The notes below the pieces were generated by a model. That model was given only the letters and a program-made list of their open reading frames with translations. It was not told where the DNA came from and made no database searches. A program made the translations under genes and the position numbers. DNA of 64,000 nt from UBA9620 sp965220695. Lineage in GTDB: Bacteria > Acidobacteriota > Vicinamibacteria > Vicinamibacterales > UBA8438. Shown here piece by piece: positions 42,471 to 52,010 of the stretch (position 1 is the first letter of the stretch; each line of letters starts with the position of its first letter). Location of the stretch: NCBI GenBank assembly GCA_965220695.1, contig OZ244838.1, positions 1,674,001 to 1,738,000 on the forward strand, in the 5' to 3' direction.

Positions 42471-43943
42471 ATGCATCTCAGGCTTGTACCGCTTGTCGTG
42501 GCCGGCGCGCTGCTGACCGGGGCGTCTGATGTGTCCGCCCAGCAGGTGTTGCCGGTCATCGACGCCACGCGGGAAGGCGACCATCGCACGCTGCAGGCGC
42601 TGGTGGGCATCGGCGCCGACATCGACGCCACCCAGGGAGACGGCGCGACAGCCCTGCACTGGGCCGCGCATCGCGACGATCTCCGGGCAGCCGCGCTGCT
42701 CATCGAGGGTGGCGCGACGGTCAACGTGGCGAATGATCTCGGCGCGACGCCGCTGTGGCTGGCCGCCAGAACCGGGAGCGATGAGATGGTGGCCCGCCTT
42801 CTCGAGGCCGGCGCCGAACCGGGCGCCGCACTGGCGATGGGCGAGACGCCGCTGATGGCCGCCGCCCGGTCCGGTGACGTCGCGACGGTCGACGCCCTGC
42901 TGCGGGCGGGCGCGGACCCGAATGCCGCCGAGCTCGAGCGGGGACAGACTGCGCTGATGTGGGCGGCCGCGCAGCGCCATGCCACCGTCGTCACCCGATT
43001 GGCCGAGGCGGGCGCCGACATCCGTGCCCGTAGCACGGTCTGGCACCAACTCGAGAACACCGCCGGCAACACCAACCCGAGCGGCAACTTCAAGATGGCG
43101 CACGGCGGATCGACTGCGCTGCTGTTCGTGGCGCGGAACGGTGACATCGAGACCGCCCGCGCGTTGATCGACGCCGGCGCCGATGTCGACGACACCGCCG
43201 CCGCCGGCACCTCCGCGCTGGTCATCGCCGCCCACAGCGGACATGGCCCGCTGGGCATCTTCCTCCTGGAGGCGGGCGCCGACCCGAACCAGGCCGAAGC
43301 CGGCTACACGGCGCTGCATGCGGCGGTGTTGCGCAGTCAGGTCGATCTGGTGGCGTCGCTGGTCGACCACGGCGCGGACATCGACGCCCTGGTCGAACGT
43401 GGCACTCCAGGCCGGCGTTTCAGTGGCGACTTCAGCCTGCGACACCAGTATGTCGGCGCCAACGCGTTGTGGCTGGCCGCGCGGTATGGCGAGCCGGAGA
43501 TCCTCCACCTGCTCATTGATGCTGGCGCCGACCCGTTCAACGTGCCGGGCAACGGGATGACCACCGTACAGGCCGCCATGGGGATGCCGGGCAACACGGC
43601 CGAGGACCGCCGCAACCAGGTCGATGTCCCGCAGAAGATGGACCTGGCCGACGAAGAGGCGATGGTCATCCACCTGATCACCGCGATGCTGGATCTGGGG
43701 GTGGACGTGAACCTGCCCGGTGGTAACGGCAACACGCCACTCCACGACGCGGTGCGTCGTGGCTTCGGCGGTGTCATCCGCCACCTGGTCGAACGCGGCG
43801 CCGACGTGAACGCCCCGAACGGCCGCGACCGGACCCCGCTGCAACTGGCGGAATCCCGGCAGACAGTCCCCGGCACCAACGGCGCCCAGACGACGCGACC
43901 GGAAATTGCCGAGCTCTTGCGGGAGCTGGGAGCGACCGATTAG
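42471..43943 (+). CDS. Secreted ankyrin-repeat protein
   Basis: This is 490 residues with a signal peptide MHLRLVPLVVAGALLTGASD (cleaved near VSA-Q). About ten to twelve ankyrin repeats follow, with consensus units such as GDGATALHWAAHRDDLRAAA, GETPLMAAARSGDVATVDAL and GNTPLHDAVRRGFGGVIRHL. It is likely periplasmic and for protein-protein binding; the partner is unknown. The stop codon TAG lies within the 6-bp target duplication of the IS1634-type element that follows. A paralogue is at 60441. Confidence 0.92.
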   Translation: MHLRLVPLVVAGALLTGASDVSAQQVLPVIDATREGDHRTLQALVGIGADIDATQGDGATALHWAAHRDDLRAAALLIEGGATVNVANDLGATPLWLAARTGSDEMVARLLEAGAEPGAALAMGETPLMAAARSGDVATVDALLRAGADPNAAELERGQTALMWAAAQRHATVVTRLAEAGADIRARSTVWHQLENTAGNTNPSGNFKMAHGGSTALLFVARNGDIETARALIDAGADVDDTAAAGTSALVIAAHSGHGPLGIFLLEAGADPNQAEAGYTALHAAVLRSQVDLVASLVDHGADIDALVERGTPGRRFSGDFSLRHQYVGANALWLAARYGEPEILHLLIDAGADPFNVPGNGMTTVQAAMGMPGNTAEDRRNQVDVPQKMDLADEEAMVIHLITAMLDLGVDVNLPGGNGNTPLHDAVRRGFGGVIRHLVERGADVNAPNGRDRTPLQLAESRQTVPGTNGAQTTRPEIAELLRELGATD

Positions 43944-43944
43944 C

Positions 43945-45907
43945 CGGAAGTTTCAGCGGTCGATTTTCCCCAACTCATAGTTTCTAAACGATTTAGGGCG
44001 CTTTGGGCCTTGTTTGCACGGCAATATGTAGCCATGTAAGTAGTGTTGTAGATGCAAGGTAACGCTTGTTATATATGCATATACGTGCCATAATGAGTAA
44101 CCATGTATATCGACAGCGTGCCCAATCGTTCCTCGCCCCCAGCCGTGCTCCTGCGCGAGTCCTACCGCGACGGCGGACGAATCAAGAAGCGTACCCTCGC
44201 CAACCTCTCCAAGCTGCCGAGCGACGCCATCCAGGTGCTGCGCCGCGTCCTCCGCGGTGAGCGGCTCGTCAACCCGGAAGACGCCTTCACCTGCGTCCGC
44301 AGCCTGCCCCACGGCCACATCGCCGCCGTGCTCGGCACCCTCAAGCAGCTCGGACTGCACACGCTGATCGCCCGAAACGCCAGCCGCCTCCGCGACCTCG
44401 TCCTCGCCCTGATCGTCGCCCGCGTCATCGATGCGCAGTCCAAGCTGGCCACCGCCCGCGCCCTGGCGCCCGAAAGCGCCGTCTCCACCCTGGGCCAGGT
44501 GCTCGGGCTCGGCGCCGTCGACCAGCATGAGCTCTACGCCGCCATGGACTGGCTCGTGCAGCAGCAGGCGGCCATCGAGCAGCGTCTGGCCAAGCGGCAC
44601 CTGCAGGAGAACACGCTGGTGCTCTACGACCTGACCTCCAGTTACCTGGAGGGAACCCACTGCCCGCTGGCCCAGCGCGGGTACAGCCGCGACGGCAAGC
44701 CGGGCACGTTGCAGATCGTCTTCGGTCTGTTGTGCACGGCCGAGGGTTGTCCGCTTGCCGTCGAGGTCTTCGAGGGCTCGACGAGCGACCCGAAGACAGT
44801 GGCCTGCCAGGTAGAGAAGATCCGCACCCGCTTCGGTCTACAGCGCGTGGTGCTGGTGGGCGACCGGGGCATGCTGACCGCGGCGCGCATCCGCAAGGAC
44901 CTGGCGGGCGTGGACGGCCTGCGCTGGATCACCACGTTGCGCGCGCCGATGATCCGCAAACTGCTGGCCGCCGGCACGGTGACGCCGTCGTTGTTCGACG
45001 AGCGGGACCTCGCCGAGGTCACCAGCGAGGAGTTTCCCGGCGAACGGCTGATCGTGTGCCGCAATCCCCTGCTGGCCGCCCAACGGCAGCGCAAGCGGCA
45101 GGAGCTGCTGGCGGCCACCGAGGAGGACCTGGCGCCCATCGCGGCGGCGACAACGCGCAGGAATCGGCCGCTACGCGGGGCGGCCGAGATCGGCCTGCGC
45201 GTCGGGAAGGTCATCAACCGGCACAAGGTCGCCAAGCACTTCGTGACCACCATCACCGACGACACGTTCACGTTCCACCGGGACGACGAGCGGATCGCGA
45301 CCGAGCAGCAGCTCGACGGGCTCTACATCGTCCGCTCGAACGTCGAGCCGGAGCAGTTCGACGCGGCGCAGACGGTGCGGGCCTACAAGGACCTGTCCAA
45401 GGTGGAGCGGGCGTTTCGCTGCTTGAAGTCGGTGGACCTGAAAGTGCGGCCCATCCATCACCGGCGACCCGACCGGGTGCGGGCGCACATCCTGCTCTGC
45501 ATGCTGGCCTACTGGGTCGAGTGGCACATGCGGCAGGCCCTGGCGCCGCTGCTGTTCGACGACCACGACCCGGCGGCCGCCGAGCAGCAGCGCCGCTCCG
45601 TCGTGGAACCCGCGAAGCGCTCGCCTGCGGCGTTGGCCAAGGCCGGCCGCAAACGGACCGACGACCACCTGCCGGTGCACAGCTTTCGGACGCTGCTCGT
45701 CGACCTGGGCACGCTGACCGCCAACACCATGCAGGTCACCGAGGGCGGCGCCACGTTCAAGCTGCAGACACAGCCCACGCCGATGCAGCAACGCTGCTTC
45801 GAGCTCTTGGAGGTGACGCCTCGATTGTAGCCATTACCGATACACCCTCGAAACCGGTAACTTGCTCAATAATAATGGTTTCCGCGTTATTCGATCCGAA
45901 ACTTCGG
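43945..45907 (+). mobile_element. IS1634/IS4-like element
   Basis: This is 1963 bp. The left end CGGAAGTTTCAG and the complement of the right end, CCGAAGTTTCGG, form an imperfect inverted repeat. It is flanked by a 6-bp duplication ATTAGC (43939-43944 and 45908-45913). The insertion is exactly at the stop codon of the ankyrin gene, leaving that protein unchanged. Confidence 0.82.
44103..45830 (+). CDS. IS1634-type DDE transposase
   Basis: This is 575 residues. Motifs include VLYDLTSSYLEGTHCPLAQR (first Asp), QRVVLVGDRGMLTAARIRKD (second Asp) and the YREK-like segment YKDLSKVERAFRCLKSVDLK (Glu). A HILLCMLAYWVEWHM helix follows. Length and motif spacing fit IS1634/IS4-like transposases. The frame is intact. 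Confidence 0.92.
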   Translation: MYIDSVPNRSSPPAVLLRESYRDGGRIKKRTLANLSKLPSDAIQVLRRVLRGERLVNPEDAFTCVRSLPHGHIAAVLGTLKQLGLHTLIARNASRLRDLVLALIVARVIDAQSKLATARALAPESAVSTLGQVLGLGAVDQHELYAAMDWLVQQQAAIEQRLAKRHLQENTLVLYDLTSSYLEGTHCPLAQRGYSRDGKPGTLQIVFGLLCTAEGCPLAVEVFEGSTSDPKTVACQVEKIRTRFGLQRVVLVGDRGMLTAARIRKDLAGVDGLRWITTLRAPMIRKLLAAGTVTPSLFDERDLAEVTSEEFPGERLIVCRNPLLAAQRQRKRQELLAATEEDLAPIAAATTRRNRPLRGAAEIGLRVGKVINRHKVAKHFVTTITDDTFTFHRDDERIATEQQLDGLYIVRSNVEPEQFDAAQTVRAYKDLSKVERAFRCLKSVDLKVRPIHHRRPDRVRAHILLCMLAYWVEWHMRQALAPLLFDDHDPAAAEQQRRSVVEPAKRSPAALAKAGRKRTDDHLPVHSFRTLLVDLGTLTANTMQVTEGGATFKLQTQPTPMQQRCFELLEVTPRL

Positions 45908-46013
45908 ATTAGCACGGACGCGAAGGTGAGGGTCTTGTCCGGGTGCCGGCCCTTGCGATTGGCGGCTCGGGGCTTCTTCGGAAGCGACTCTCATGGTTCG
46001 AAGTTGAAGCGTC

Positions 46014-46366
46014 CTAATCCCGCAGGCACACCATCGGGTCGGTGGCCGCGGCACGCCGGGCCGGCGCATGGCAGGCACACCATCCGATGGCGACCAGCAG
46101 CAGCGCCGCGCCGGCGAAACTGAGCGGATCGGCCGCTCCCACCTCATAGAACTGTCCCTGAGCCACCCGGGTCACCCCGAGGCCGCCCACGAGGCCCACG
46201 GCGATGCCGCCAAGGACCAGCGTCATGCCCTGCCGAACTATGAGGCGAACAATGTCTCGGCGGTCGGCACCGACGGCCAGGCGGACGCCGATTTCACGCG
46301 TCCGCTGCGAGACGAGGTACGACAGTACCCCGTATATGCCGATCGACGCCATCACAATGCAGAGCA
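46014..46366 (-). pseudogene. ADOP permease, 3' part (split by IS91-like element)
   Basis: This encodes the last 117 residues of an FtsX-type permease: MASIGIYGVLSYLVSQRTRE, then IGVRLAVGADRRDIVRLIVR and ARRAAATDPMVCLRD. Rejoining its first base (46366) to 48917 gives GCC-GTT-GTG-CTC-TGC-ATT, an uninterrupted helix VIAVVLCIVMASIGIYG. Total reconstructed length is 816 residues. Confidence 0.92.
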
Positions 46367-46440
46367 TTTTTCGGTTGGCGGCGCGGCGGCCACCGGCCGG
46401 CAGTGGCAGGGCGCGTCACCGCGCTGGTGACCGAAAAATG
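46365..46440. repeat. Inverted repeat at IS91-like left end
   Basis: CATTTTTCGGT (46365-46375) and its perfect complement ACCGAAAAATG (46430-46440) form an 11-bp stem at the transposon terminus. A short hairpin ACCGC-GAA-GCGGT (48898-48910) lies at the other end. Terminal hairpins are typical of rolling-circle transposons. Confidence 0.65.
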
Positions 46441-46673
46441 GATTGGATTGAACCGCTACCCCGCCGCTCGGCTCTATGGGCGTTGCATTGTCGGCAGGCG
46501 TAGCTGGCGGGCGTTCCACAGGGCGTTGCATGGAGGTTGCGGGCCGACGGCGGTCGGCGAGGATGACCGGGAGGGCTGTCCCGCAGCCGTCGGGAGGGGT
46601 CGGAGCCGCAAGACGACCGGCCCGGGGGAGCCCGGGAGCTGCGGAGGGTGCTTGGCCGGCGTCGGTGGGCTCG

Positions 46674-47891
46674 TCATGACGAATCCAGTATGGCCGGAGA
46701 CGCCGGCGCGCTGGAGAGGTGGTCGACGACTTGCATGTTCCCGTCGTGACACCAGGGACACCGCCGCAACGAGCGACCGGTCAATGCCTCGTAGCGGTCT
46801 CGATAGTCGGGCGTGGCAGGGCCGGCATCCTCTGCCGGTGGTAGCGGGGGTGCGTGCAGCAGGCGCCGGCACTCGGCGAGCTTCTGCTGGCGAGTGCAAT
46901 TGGCGAGGAAGCCGTAGTAGCGAATGCGGTGGAAGCCGGGCGGGAGCACGTGGAGGAGCATGCGCCGGATGAACTCGGTCGCGGTCAGTGTCATCGTCTT
47001 CTGACGGGACGCGCCGGCGCGGCGGTAGTCGGTGTAGCGGAAGCGCACGGCGCCGTCGTTGAGGCTGCACAGGCGCTGGTTGGCGATGGCGATCCGGTGC
47101 GTGTAGCGGCCGAGATAGTCGAGGACCTGTTCGGGGCCGGCGAAGGGCCGCTTCGCATAGACCACCCATTCGGTCTCGCGGGCCGGGCGGAGATGCTCGG
47201 CGAAGCGCCGGGGGTCGCTGAGTGGTTGTAGCCGGCCGGCGAAGCGCAGCTTTTCGGACTCGAAGGCGTCCTGCAGCGCCGCGAGGAGGACCCGACGGAA
47301 GTAGCGTGACAGGACCCGGACCGGCAGGAAGAACCCGGGGCGGCAGCAAACCCAGCCGCTGCCGTCGCGCGCGAGCCCCCCACCCGGGATGACGCAGTGC
47401 AGATGCGGATGATGGACGAGCGTCTGGCCCCAGGTGTGGAGGACGGCGAAGAAGCCGATCTCGGCGCCGAGGTGGCGGGGGTCGGCGGCTATCGTGCGGA
47501 GCGTCTCGGCGACGGTCCGGAAGAGGAGACCGTAGACGACGGCCTTGTTCTGGGTGGCGATCTCGGCGATCGCCGGAGGGACGGTGAAGACGACGTGGAA
47601 GTACTCGGTGGGCAGCAGGTCCGCCCGGCGGCGTTCGAGCCACGCGGCGCGGGCCAGCGACTGACAGGTCGGACAGTGGCGGTTGCGACAGGAGTTGTAC
47701 CAGACGCGGCGATGACCGCAGTGGTCACACTGCTCGACGTGGCCGCCGAGGGCGGCGGTGCGGCACTGCTCGATGGCCGTCATCACGCGGCGCTGCGCCG
47801 TCGAAAGGGCGGCCCCGACCTCGGCCCGGAAGGCGTCGCCGTAGCGGCGGAAGACCTCCGCCACGGAGAGCGCGGCGCGTGGCACGGCCAT
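46674..47891 (-). CDS. IS91-family transposase (HUH type)
   Basis: This is 405 residues. The zinc-binding N-terminus is CDHCGHRRVWYNSCRNRHCP-x-C. The HUH-type motif is HTWGQTLVHHPHLHCVIPGG, and the catalytic Tyr region is LDYLGRYTHRIAIANQRL. A C-terminal CPWC pair follows. It nicks and transfers single strands in rolling-circle transposition. Its start is 4 nt after the recombinase stop, so the two are co-expressed. Confidence 0.93.
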   Translation of the reverse strand: MAVPRAALSVAEVFRRYGDAFRAEVGAALSTAQRRVMTAIEQCRTAALGGHVEQCDHCGHRRVWYNSCRNRHCPTCQSLARAAWLERRRADLLPTEYFHVVFTVPPAIAEIATQNKAVVYGLLFRTVAETLRTIAADPRHLGAEIGFFAVLHTWGQTLVHHPHLHCVIPGGGLARDGSGWVCCRPGFFLPVRVLSRYFRRVLLAALQDAFESEKLRFAGRLQPLSDPRRFAEHLRPARETEWVVYAKRPFAGPEQVLDYLGRYTHRIAIANQRLCSLNDGAVRFRYTDYRRAGASRQKTMTLTATEFIRRMLLHVLPPGFHRIRYYGFLANCTRQQKLAECRRLLHAPPLPPAEDAGPATPDYRDRYEALTGRSLRRCPWCHDGNMQVVDHLSSAPASPAILDSS

Positions 47892-47894
47892 CGC

Positions 47895-48764
47895 TCAGTC
47901 GACGTCCTGGGTGCGCTCTGGTACGGGCCGTGGGAGCAGGTCCAGCGGACTCGCGGTCGAGCAGACCGTGGTGGTCGCGACCCGCAGGTACTGCGCCGTG
48001 GTCTGCAGGCTCCGATGCCCGAGCAGGAGCTGAATCGTGCGCAGGTCGGTGCCCGCCTCGAGGAGATGGACCGCGAACGCATGGCGGAGCGCATGTGGCG
48101 AAACCGGTTTGGCGAGGCGCGCGCGTCGGGCGGCGATCGGGCATGCGCGCTGGACCGCTCCCCGCGTGATCGGCGTCTCCGGGCGCTCGCCGGGAAAGAG
48201 CCAGTACCGGGGCCGTTTGACTTGCCACCAGGCGCGCAGGACCGCCAGCAGCTTCGGCGAGAGCATCACGTAGCGGTCCTTCTGCCCCTTGCCCTTTGCG
48301 ATGCGCAGCACCATCCGTTTGCTGTCGATGGCGGACACGGTGAGGCGGACGGCCTCGGAGATGCGCAGGCCGGCGGCGTAGCATGTGGTCAGGATGGCGC
48401 GGTGCTTGGCGGACTTCACCCCGTCGAGAAATTGGACCACTTCTTCCGGGCTGAGCACGACCGGCAGGGACCGCGGCTTCTTCGGCGCGGGGATCACGTC
48501 GTCGAAGGCCCACCGTTTCCGGAGCGTGACCCGATAGAGGAAGCGGAGCGCCGACACGGCGACGACCAGCGAACTCGGCGCGAGACGGCGTTCGGTGGTC
48601 AGGTAGACCTGGTAGGCGCGGATCTCCTCTGGACCCAGACGAGCCGGGGAACGGTCGAAGTAGGCAGCGAACCGCGCGACGGTCTCGATGTACGTCCGTT
48701 GCGTGCACGGCGACAGCCGCCGCACCTGCATGTCTTCCAGCATGCGTTGGCGAAGAGATGTCAT
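47895..48764 (-). CDS. Tyrosine recombinase associated with IS91-like element
   Basis: This is 289 residues, XerD-like. SAM-like core-binding domain: LSPCTQRTYIETVARFAAYF. Catalytic residues: Arg in AAGLRISEAVRL, Lys in AKGKGQKDR, His-x-x-Arg in PHALRHAFAVHLLE, His in LLGHRSLQTT and Tyr in AQYLRVA. A recombinase gene directly upstream of the IS91 transposase is a known arrangement; its role in mobility is unclear. Confidence 0.93.
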   Translation of the reverse strand: MTSLRQRMLEDMQVRRLSPCTQRTYIETVARFAAYFDRSPARLGPEEIRAYQVYLTTERRLAPSSLVVAVSALRFLYRVTLRKRWAFDDVIPAPKKPRSLPVVLSPEEVVQFLDGVKSAKHRAILTTCYAAGLRISEAVRLTVSAIDSKRMVLRIAKGKGQKDRYVMLSPKLLAVLRAWWQVKRPRYWLFPGERPETPITRGAVQRACPIAARRARLAKPVSPHALRHAFAVHLLEAGTDLRTIQLLLGHRSLQTTAQYLRVATTTVCSTASPLDLLPRPVPERTQDVD

Positions 48765-48916
48765 GAGACGCTCCTCTGCGAAGGGCCTGGGGGATTCCAG
48801 GCGCTCGCAGAGCAGCGTATGGGGAGACAGCGGACGAGCTGTAGCGGCGGGACGATCTCGGTGACCGCCTCAGAGTCGGCAGGTCGATTCAGCGTCTACC
48901 GCGAAGCGGTTTAGTC

Positions 48917-51014
48917 CAACGGCGATTACGCCGAAGATCGTGAACCCCCAGACCGCCATGCGCTGCCGCCAGAACGTCAGCCGGTGGATCTCGTCCAACG
49001 GCTGGACGCCGAACACCGGCAGGCGTGGGTCGATGGCGCCGATCGCTGTCAGTGCCGGCGCGGCGACTCGGGTCGGGTCACCGGCGGCGCGGACGAGTAC
49101 GAACGGGGTTCGGACGGCCACGTGCGGATAGGGTAGATAGGCACTGGGGCGGGGTCGGCTGCTGAGATCCCAGGTGGAAATGTCCCGCGCGACACCAACC
49201 ACGGTGTACCACGCATCGGCGTCATGGTCGGCCAGCCGGAAGCGTCCTCCCAGCGCCTGCCCATCCGGCCACAGGAGATCGGCCATCCTCCGGTTCACGA
49301 TCGCGACGGCCGATCGCGTGCGGCTCTCAGCGGCAGTGAATAGGCGGCCCTGGAGCAACGGCATGTCGATTGTGTCGAACCAGGCACGCGTTACCCCGCC
49401 ATAGAGGATGGACGGCGCGTCAGCGGCGAAGCTCCCTTCCGCAATCGCGTTCGCGCGAGTTCCGCCGCCTCGCAGCGGTCGAAAGTCTGACGCGGCCGCC
49501 GATTCGATGCCAGGCACAGCGCCAAGCCGAGCGACGACGGTGCCGACGGTCCGGGAGACGGCGTCGGGTGATGGGTACCGGTCACGTTGCAGATCGACGC
49601 CGAGCGTCAGCAGGTGACCTGTGTCGAAGTTGCTCTCGGCCTCCAGCATGTTGACGAAGCTGCGCCCGAATAGCGACCCGCCGACGAGCAACACCATCGA
49701 GAGCGCGGTCCCCGCGAGGGCCAACCCGTGTCGCACCCGTGTCTGGCCGCGTCCCCCGGCGGCTTCACGGCTGCCGGTGCGCAACGCGTCCAAAGTGCTG
49801 CCGCGCACGGTGTGCAGGGCTGGGGCCAGCCCGAACATCAGACTCGTCACCATCGCCAGACCGGTCGTGTAGGTGAGCACGCGGGCGTCGATGGGAAGCT
49901 GCAGGGAGGCGGCCTGTTCGACGGGACTCATCCGAAGCAGCAGGTCGATACCCCAGGACGCCAGCAGCACGCCTAGCGGTACGCTGAGGAGGCCGATGCA
50001 GAGGCTCTCGGTGAGCAACTGGCGGACGATGCGACCACGGGTCAGACCGAGCGCGATCTGGATACCGATGTCGCGCCGGCGCCGGGTCGACCGGGCCAGC
50101 ATGAGATTCGCCACATTGCCGCAGGCGATCAGCAGCACGAAGCCGACCGCACCCATGGCCAGAGCAAGCAGCGACTGAATATTCGCAGACACCGTTGCCA
50201 GGGGCCCGACACGTACGCCCCACCCGTCGTTTTCCGCGTGCCGGGCCTCGAGCTCGCTTGAGATCGCCGTCAACAGGGCACGAGCGCCGTCAACCTGGAT
50301 GTCCGCAGACAGCCTCGCGTAGACCATCACCGATCGCTCGTCCCGTCTACTGTCAAACTCCACCGGGCGCAGTGGAAGCCACAGTCGTGCCGCTCGCCAG
50401 GCGTTCGGGAGTCCGGGATGGTCGAGAGGGGGCATGACCCCCACGACCGTGCGAGGTGTGCCGTCAATCAGGATCGACCGTCCGATGACCGCCGCGTCCG
50501 CGTCATACTGTCGTTGCCAGAGCAGGTCGCTCAGCACCACGACCGGCGCGGCGCCGGCTCGGTCGTCATCCTCGCGCAGACCGCGACCCAGTGCCGGCTG
50601 GATTCCCAGCATGGGGAACAGATTCCACGTCGCCAGGGCAGCCCTGGGTCGGTCTGACTGGGTGCCGTTGGTGAGAGTGATGCCGAGGGACCGCAACGCC
50701 GCCAGTTCCATGACCGGGTCGCTGGCCTCTTGCCAGTCGAGAAAATTCGGATACGACACCGGTCCACTGTTCGCGGGAGAGCTGCGACGGACCTCGCTCA
50801 GGGTCAGCAGCCGATCGGGCTCGTTGAACGGCAGCGGCTGCAGCAGCACACCGTTCACGACACTGAAGACGGTGGCGTTCGCGCCGATGCCGAGGCTCAG
50901 GCACAGGACGGCAAGCACGGCGAACCTGGGGGCGGCCCGCAACGAGCGGATGGCGTGGCGCACGTCGGTGATCAAAGAATCCACGCGGGCGTGCTGCTCG
51001 ACGGCATCGCTCAT
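48917..51014 (-). pseudogene. ADOP-type ABC permease, 5' part (split)
   Basis: From ATG 51014 (MSDAVEQHARVDSLITDVRH), 699 codons encode the first FtsX unit with TM helix FAVLAVLCLSLGIGANATVF and a MacB-like periplasmic domain (FPMLGIQPALGRGLREDDDR). Further TM helices follow, including FVLLIACGNVANLMLARSTR and a second-unit start. ADOP permeases have duplicated FtsX units and are characteristic of Acidobacteriota. The IS91-like element cuts it in the antepenultimate helix region, so the last 117 residues (46014-46366) are separated. It was presumably an export or lipoprotein-handling permease; now inactive. Confidence 0.92.
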
Positions 51015-51019
51015 CGTGT

Positions 51020-51349
51020 TCAAGCTTTCGGCTTGCGGGTCCTTGTCGCGACACCCTGCCACGCCAACATCACGGCGCCGCGCACCGCGCCGACATCGGC
51101 TGGAGCCAACGACACATTCGTCCATCCTTGTCGTCCCCATGCGCCGCTCGCGGGGGAGAACGTCTGCGGATACTCGCCCATGAACTCGCACTGTCCTTCT
51201 GGCGACAGCTTGACGACTCCCGATGTCTCATTCGCATTGAGCGTCGCGAAGATCTTGCCGTTGGCCCGGAAGTCCGGATGGTTCATGTGCGCACTCTCGA
51301 CTGCACCCTGCATGCCGAGCGCGAGGTTTCGGAAATCGTCGCCTGTCAT
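51020..51349 (-). CDS. MmcQ/YjbR-like protein
   Basis: This is 109 residues. MTGDDFRNLALGMQGAVESA, then HPDFRANGKIFATLN, then EFMGEYPQTFSPASGAWGRQ match the MmcQ/YjbR double-wing fold. It is thought to be DNA-binding; the role is unknown. It ends 6 nt before the ADOP permease start and probably shares its promoter. Confidence 0.85.
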   Translation of the reverse strand: MTGDDFRNLALGMQGAVESAHMNHPDFRANGKIFATLNANETSGVVKLSPEGQCEFMGEYPQTFSPASGAWGRQGWTNVSLAPADVGAVRGAVMLAWQGVATRTRKPKA

Positions 51350-51400
51350 GTTCCCTTTTTCGCCTTGATTGCTGCTGCGTCGACGTCCGGTTCGCCCTGG

Positions 51401-52003
51401 CTACAGCCACCCTTTCATGCGTGCCAGGCGCGCCGCCTCGACGCGGTTCCGGGCCCCCAGCTTGTTGATGGCTTCCGACAGGTAGTTTCGCACGGTCCCT
51501 TCGGAGAGGTGCAACTCGGCCGCGATGTCCGGTCCGGACCGGCCCTCCCCGGCGAGTCGCAGCACCTGACGCTGGCGATCGGTCAGTGGGTCCAGGTCCG
51601 TCCAGGCGGCCGCCGCCAGCTCGGGGTCGATCACGCGTCCGCCGGCGTGCGCACGTCGAATCGCGTCGGCCAGCGCTTCCGACGGCGAGTCCTTGAGCAG
51701 GTAGCCGGCCGCGCCGGCGTCGAGCGCGCGCCGCAGGTAGCCGGGCCGGCCGAACGTCGTCAGGACGATGACGCGGATGGCGCGGCTCTGGCGGGCCAGC
51801 TCGGCGGCCAGCTCGAGGCCGGTCAGGTGCGGCATCTCGATGTCGGTGAGGACGATGTCGGGTCGCAGGCGCAGGGCCTGCGCCAACGCCTCGCGCCCGT
51901 CGCGCGCCTGCGCCACGACCTCGATGTCCGGCTCGGTCTCGACGAGGGCGGCGAGCGCCCCGAGGACCATTGCCTGATCCTCGGCGATCAACACGCGGAT
52001 CAT
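51401..52003 (-). CDS. NarL/LuxR-type response regulator
   Basis: This is 200 residues. The receiver domain has phospho-acceptor D54 in DIVLTDIEMPHLTG and the Lys in GYLLKDSPSEAL. The C-terminal LuxR-type helix-turn-helix is LTDRQRQVLRLAGEGRSGPD, then LSEGTVRNYLSEAINKLGAR. It is DesR-like. The start is 7 nt after the histidine kinase stop, so the two form one operon and a cognate pair. Its targets may include the downstream ADOP and MmcQ genes; this is inference from order. Confidence 0.93.
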   Translation of the reverse strand: MIRVLIAEDQAMVLGALAALVETEPDIEVVAQARDGREALAQALRLRPDIVLTDIEMPHLTGLELAAELARQSRAIRVIVLTTFGRPGYLRRALDAGAAGYLLKDSPSEALADAIRRAHAGGRVIDPELAAAAWTDLDPLTDRQRQVLRLAGEGRSGPDIAAELHLSEGTVRNYLSEAINKLGARNRVEAARLARMKGWL

Positions 52004-52010
52004 GACGAGA

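Larger units (their letters stand above)
46367..48916 (-). mobile_element. IS91-like element with tyrosine recombinase
   Basis: This is 2550 bp inserted in the ADOP permease gene with no target duplication, as expected for IS91 rolling-circle transposition. Boundaries are exact to within shared bases because excision restores the reading frame. It carries a tyrosine recombinase gene followed by a HUH transposase gene, both leftward. It is flanked by CAAC on the right side. Confidence 0.88.

Noticed and set aside
46367..48916. Interpreting the element as an integron because of its tyrosine recombinase
   Set aside because: The recombinase lacks an IntI-like extension that I can see, no attC-like arrays are present, and the adjacent HUH transposase identifies an IS91-like element.
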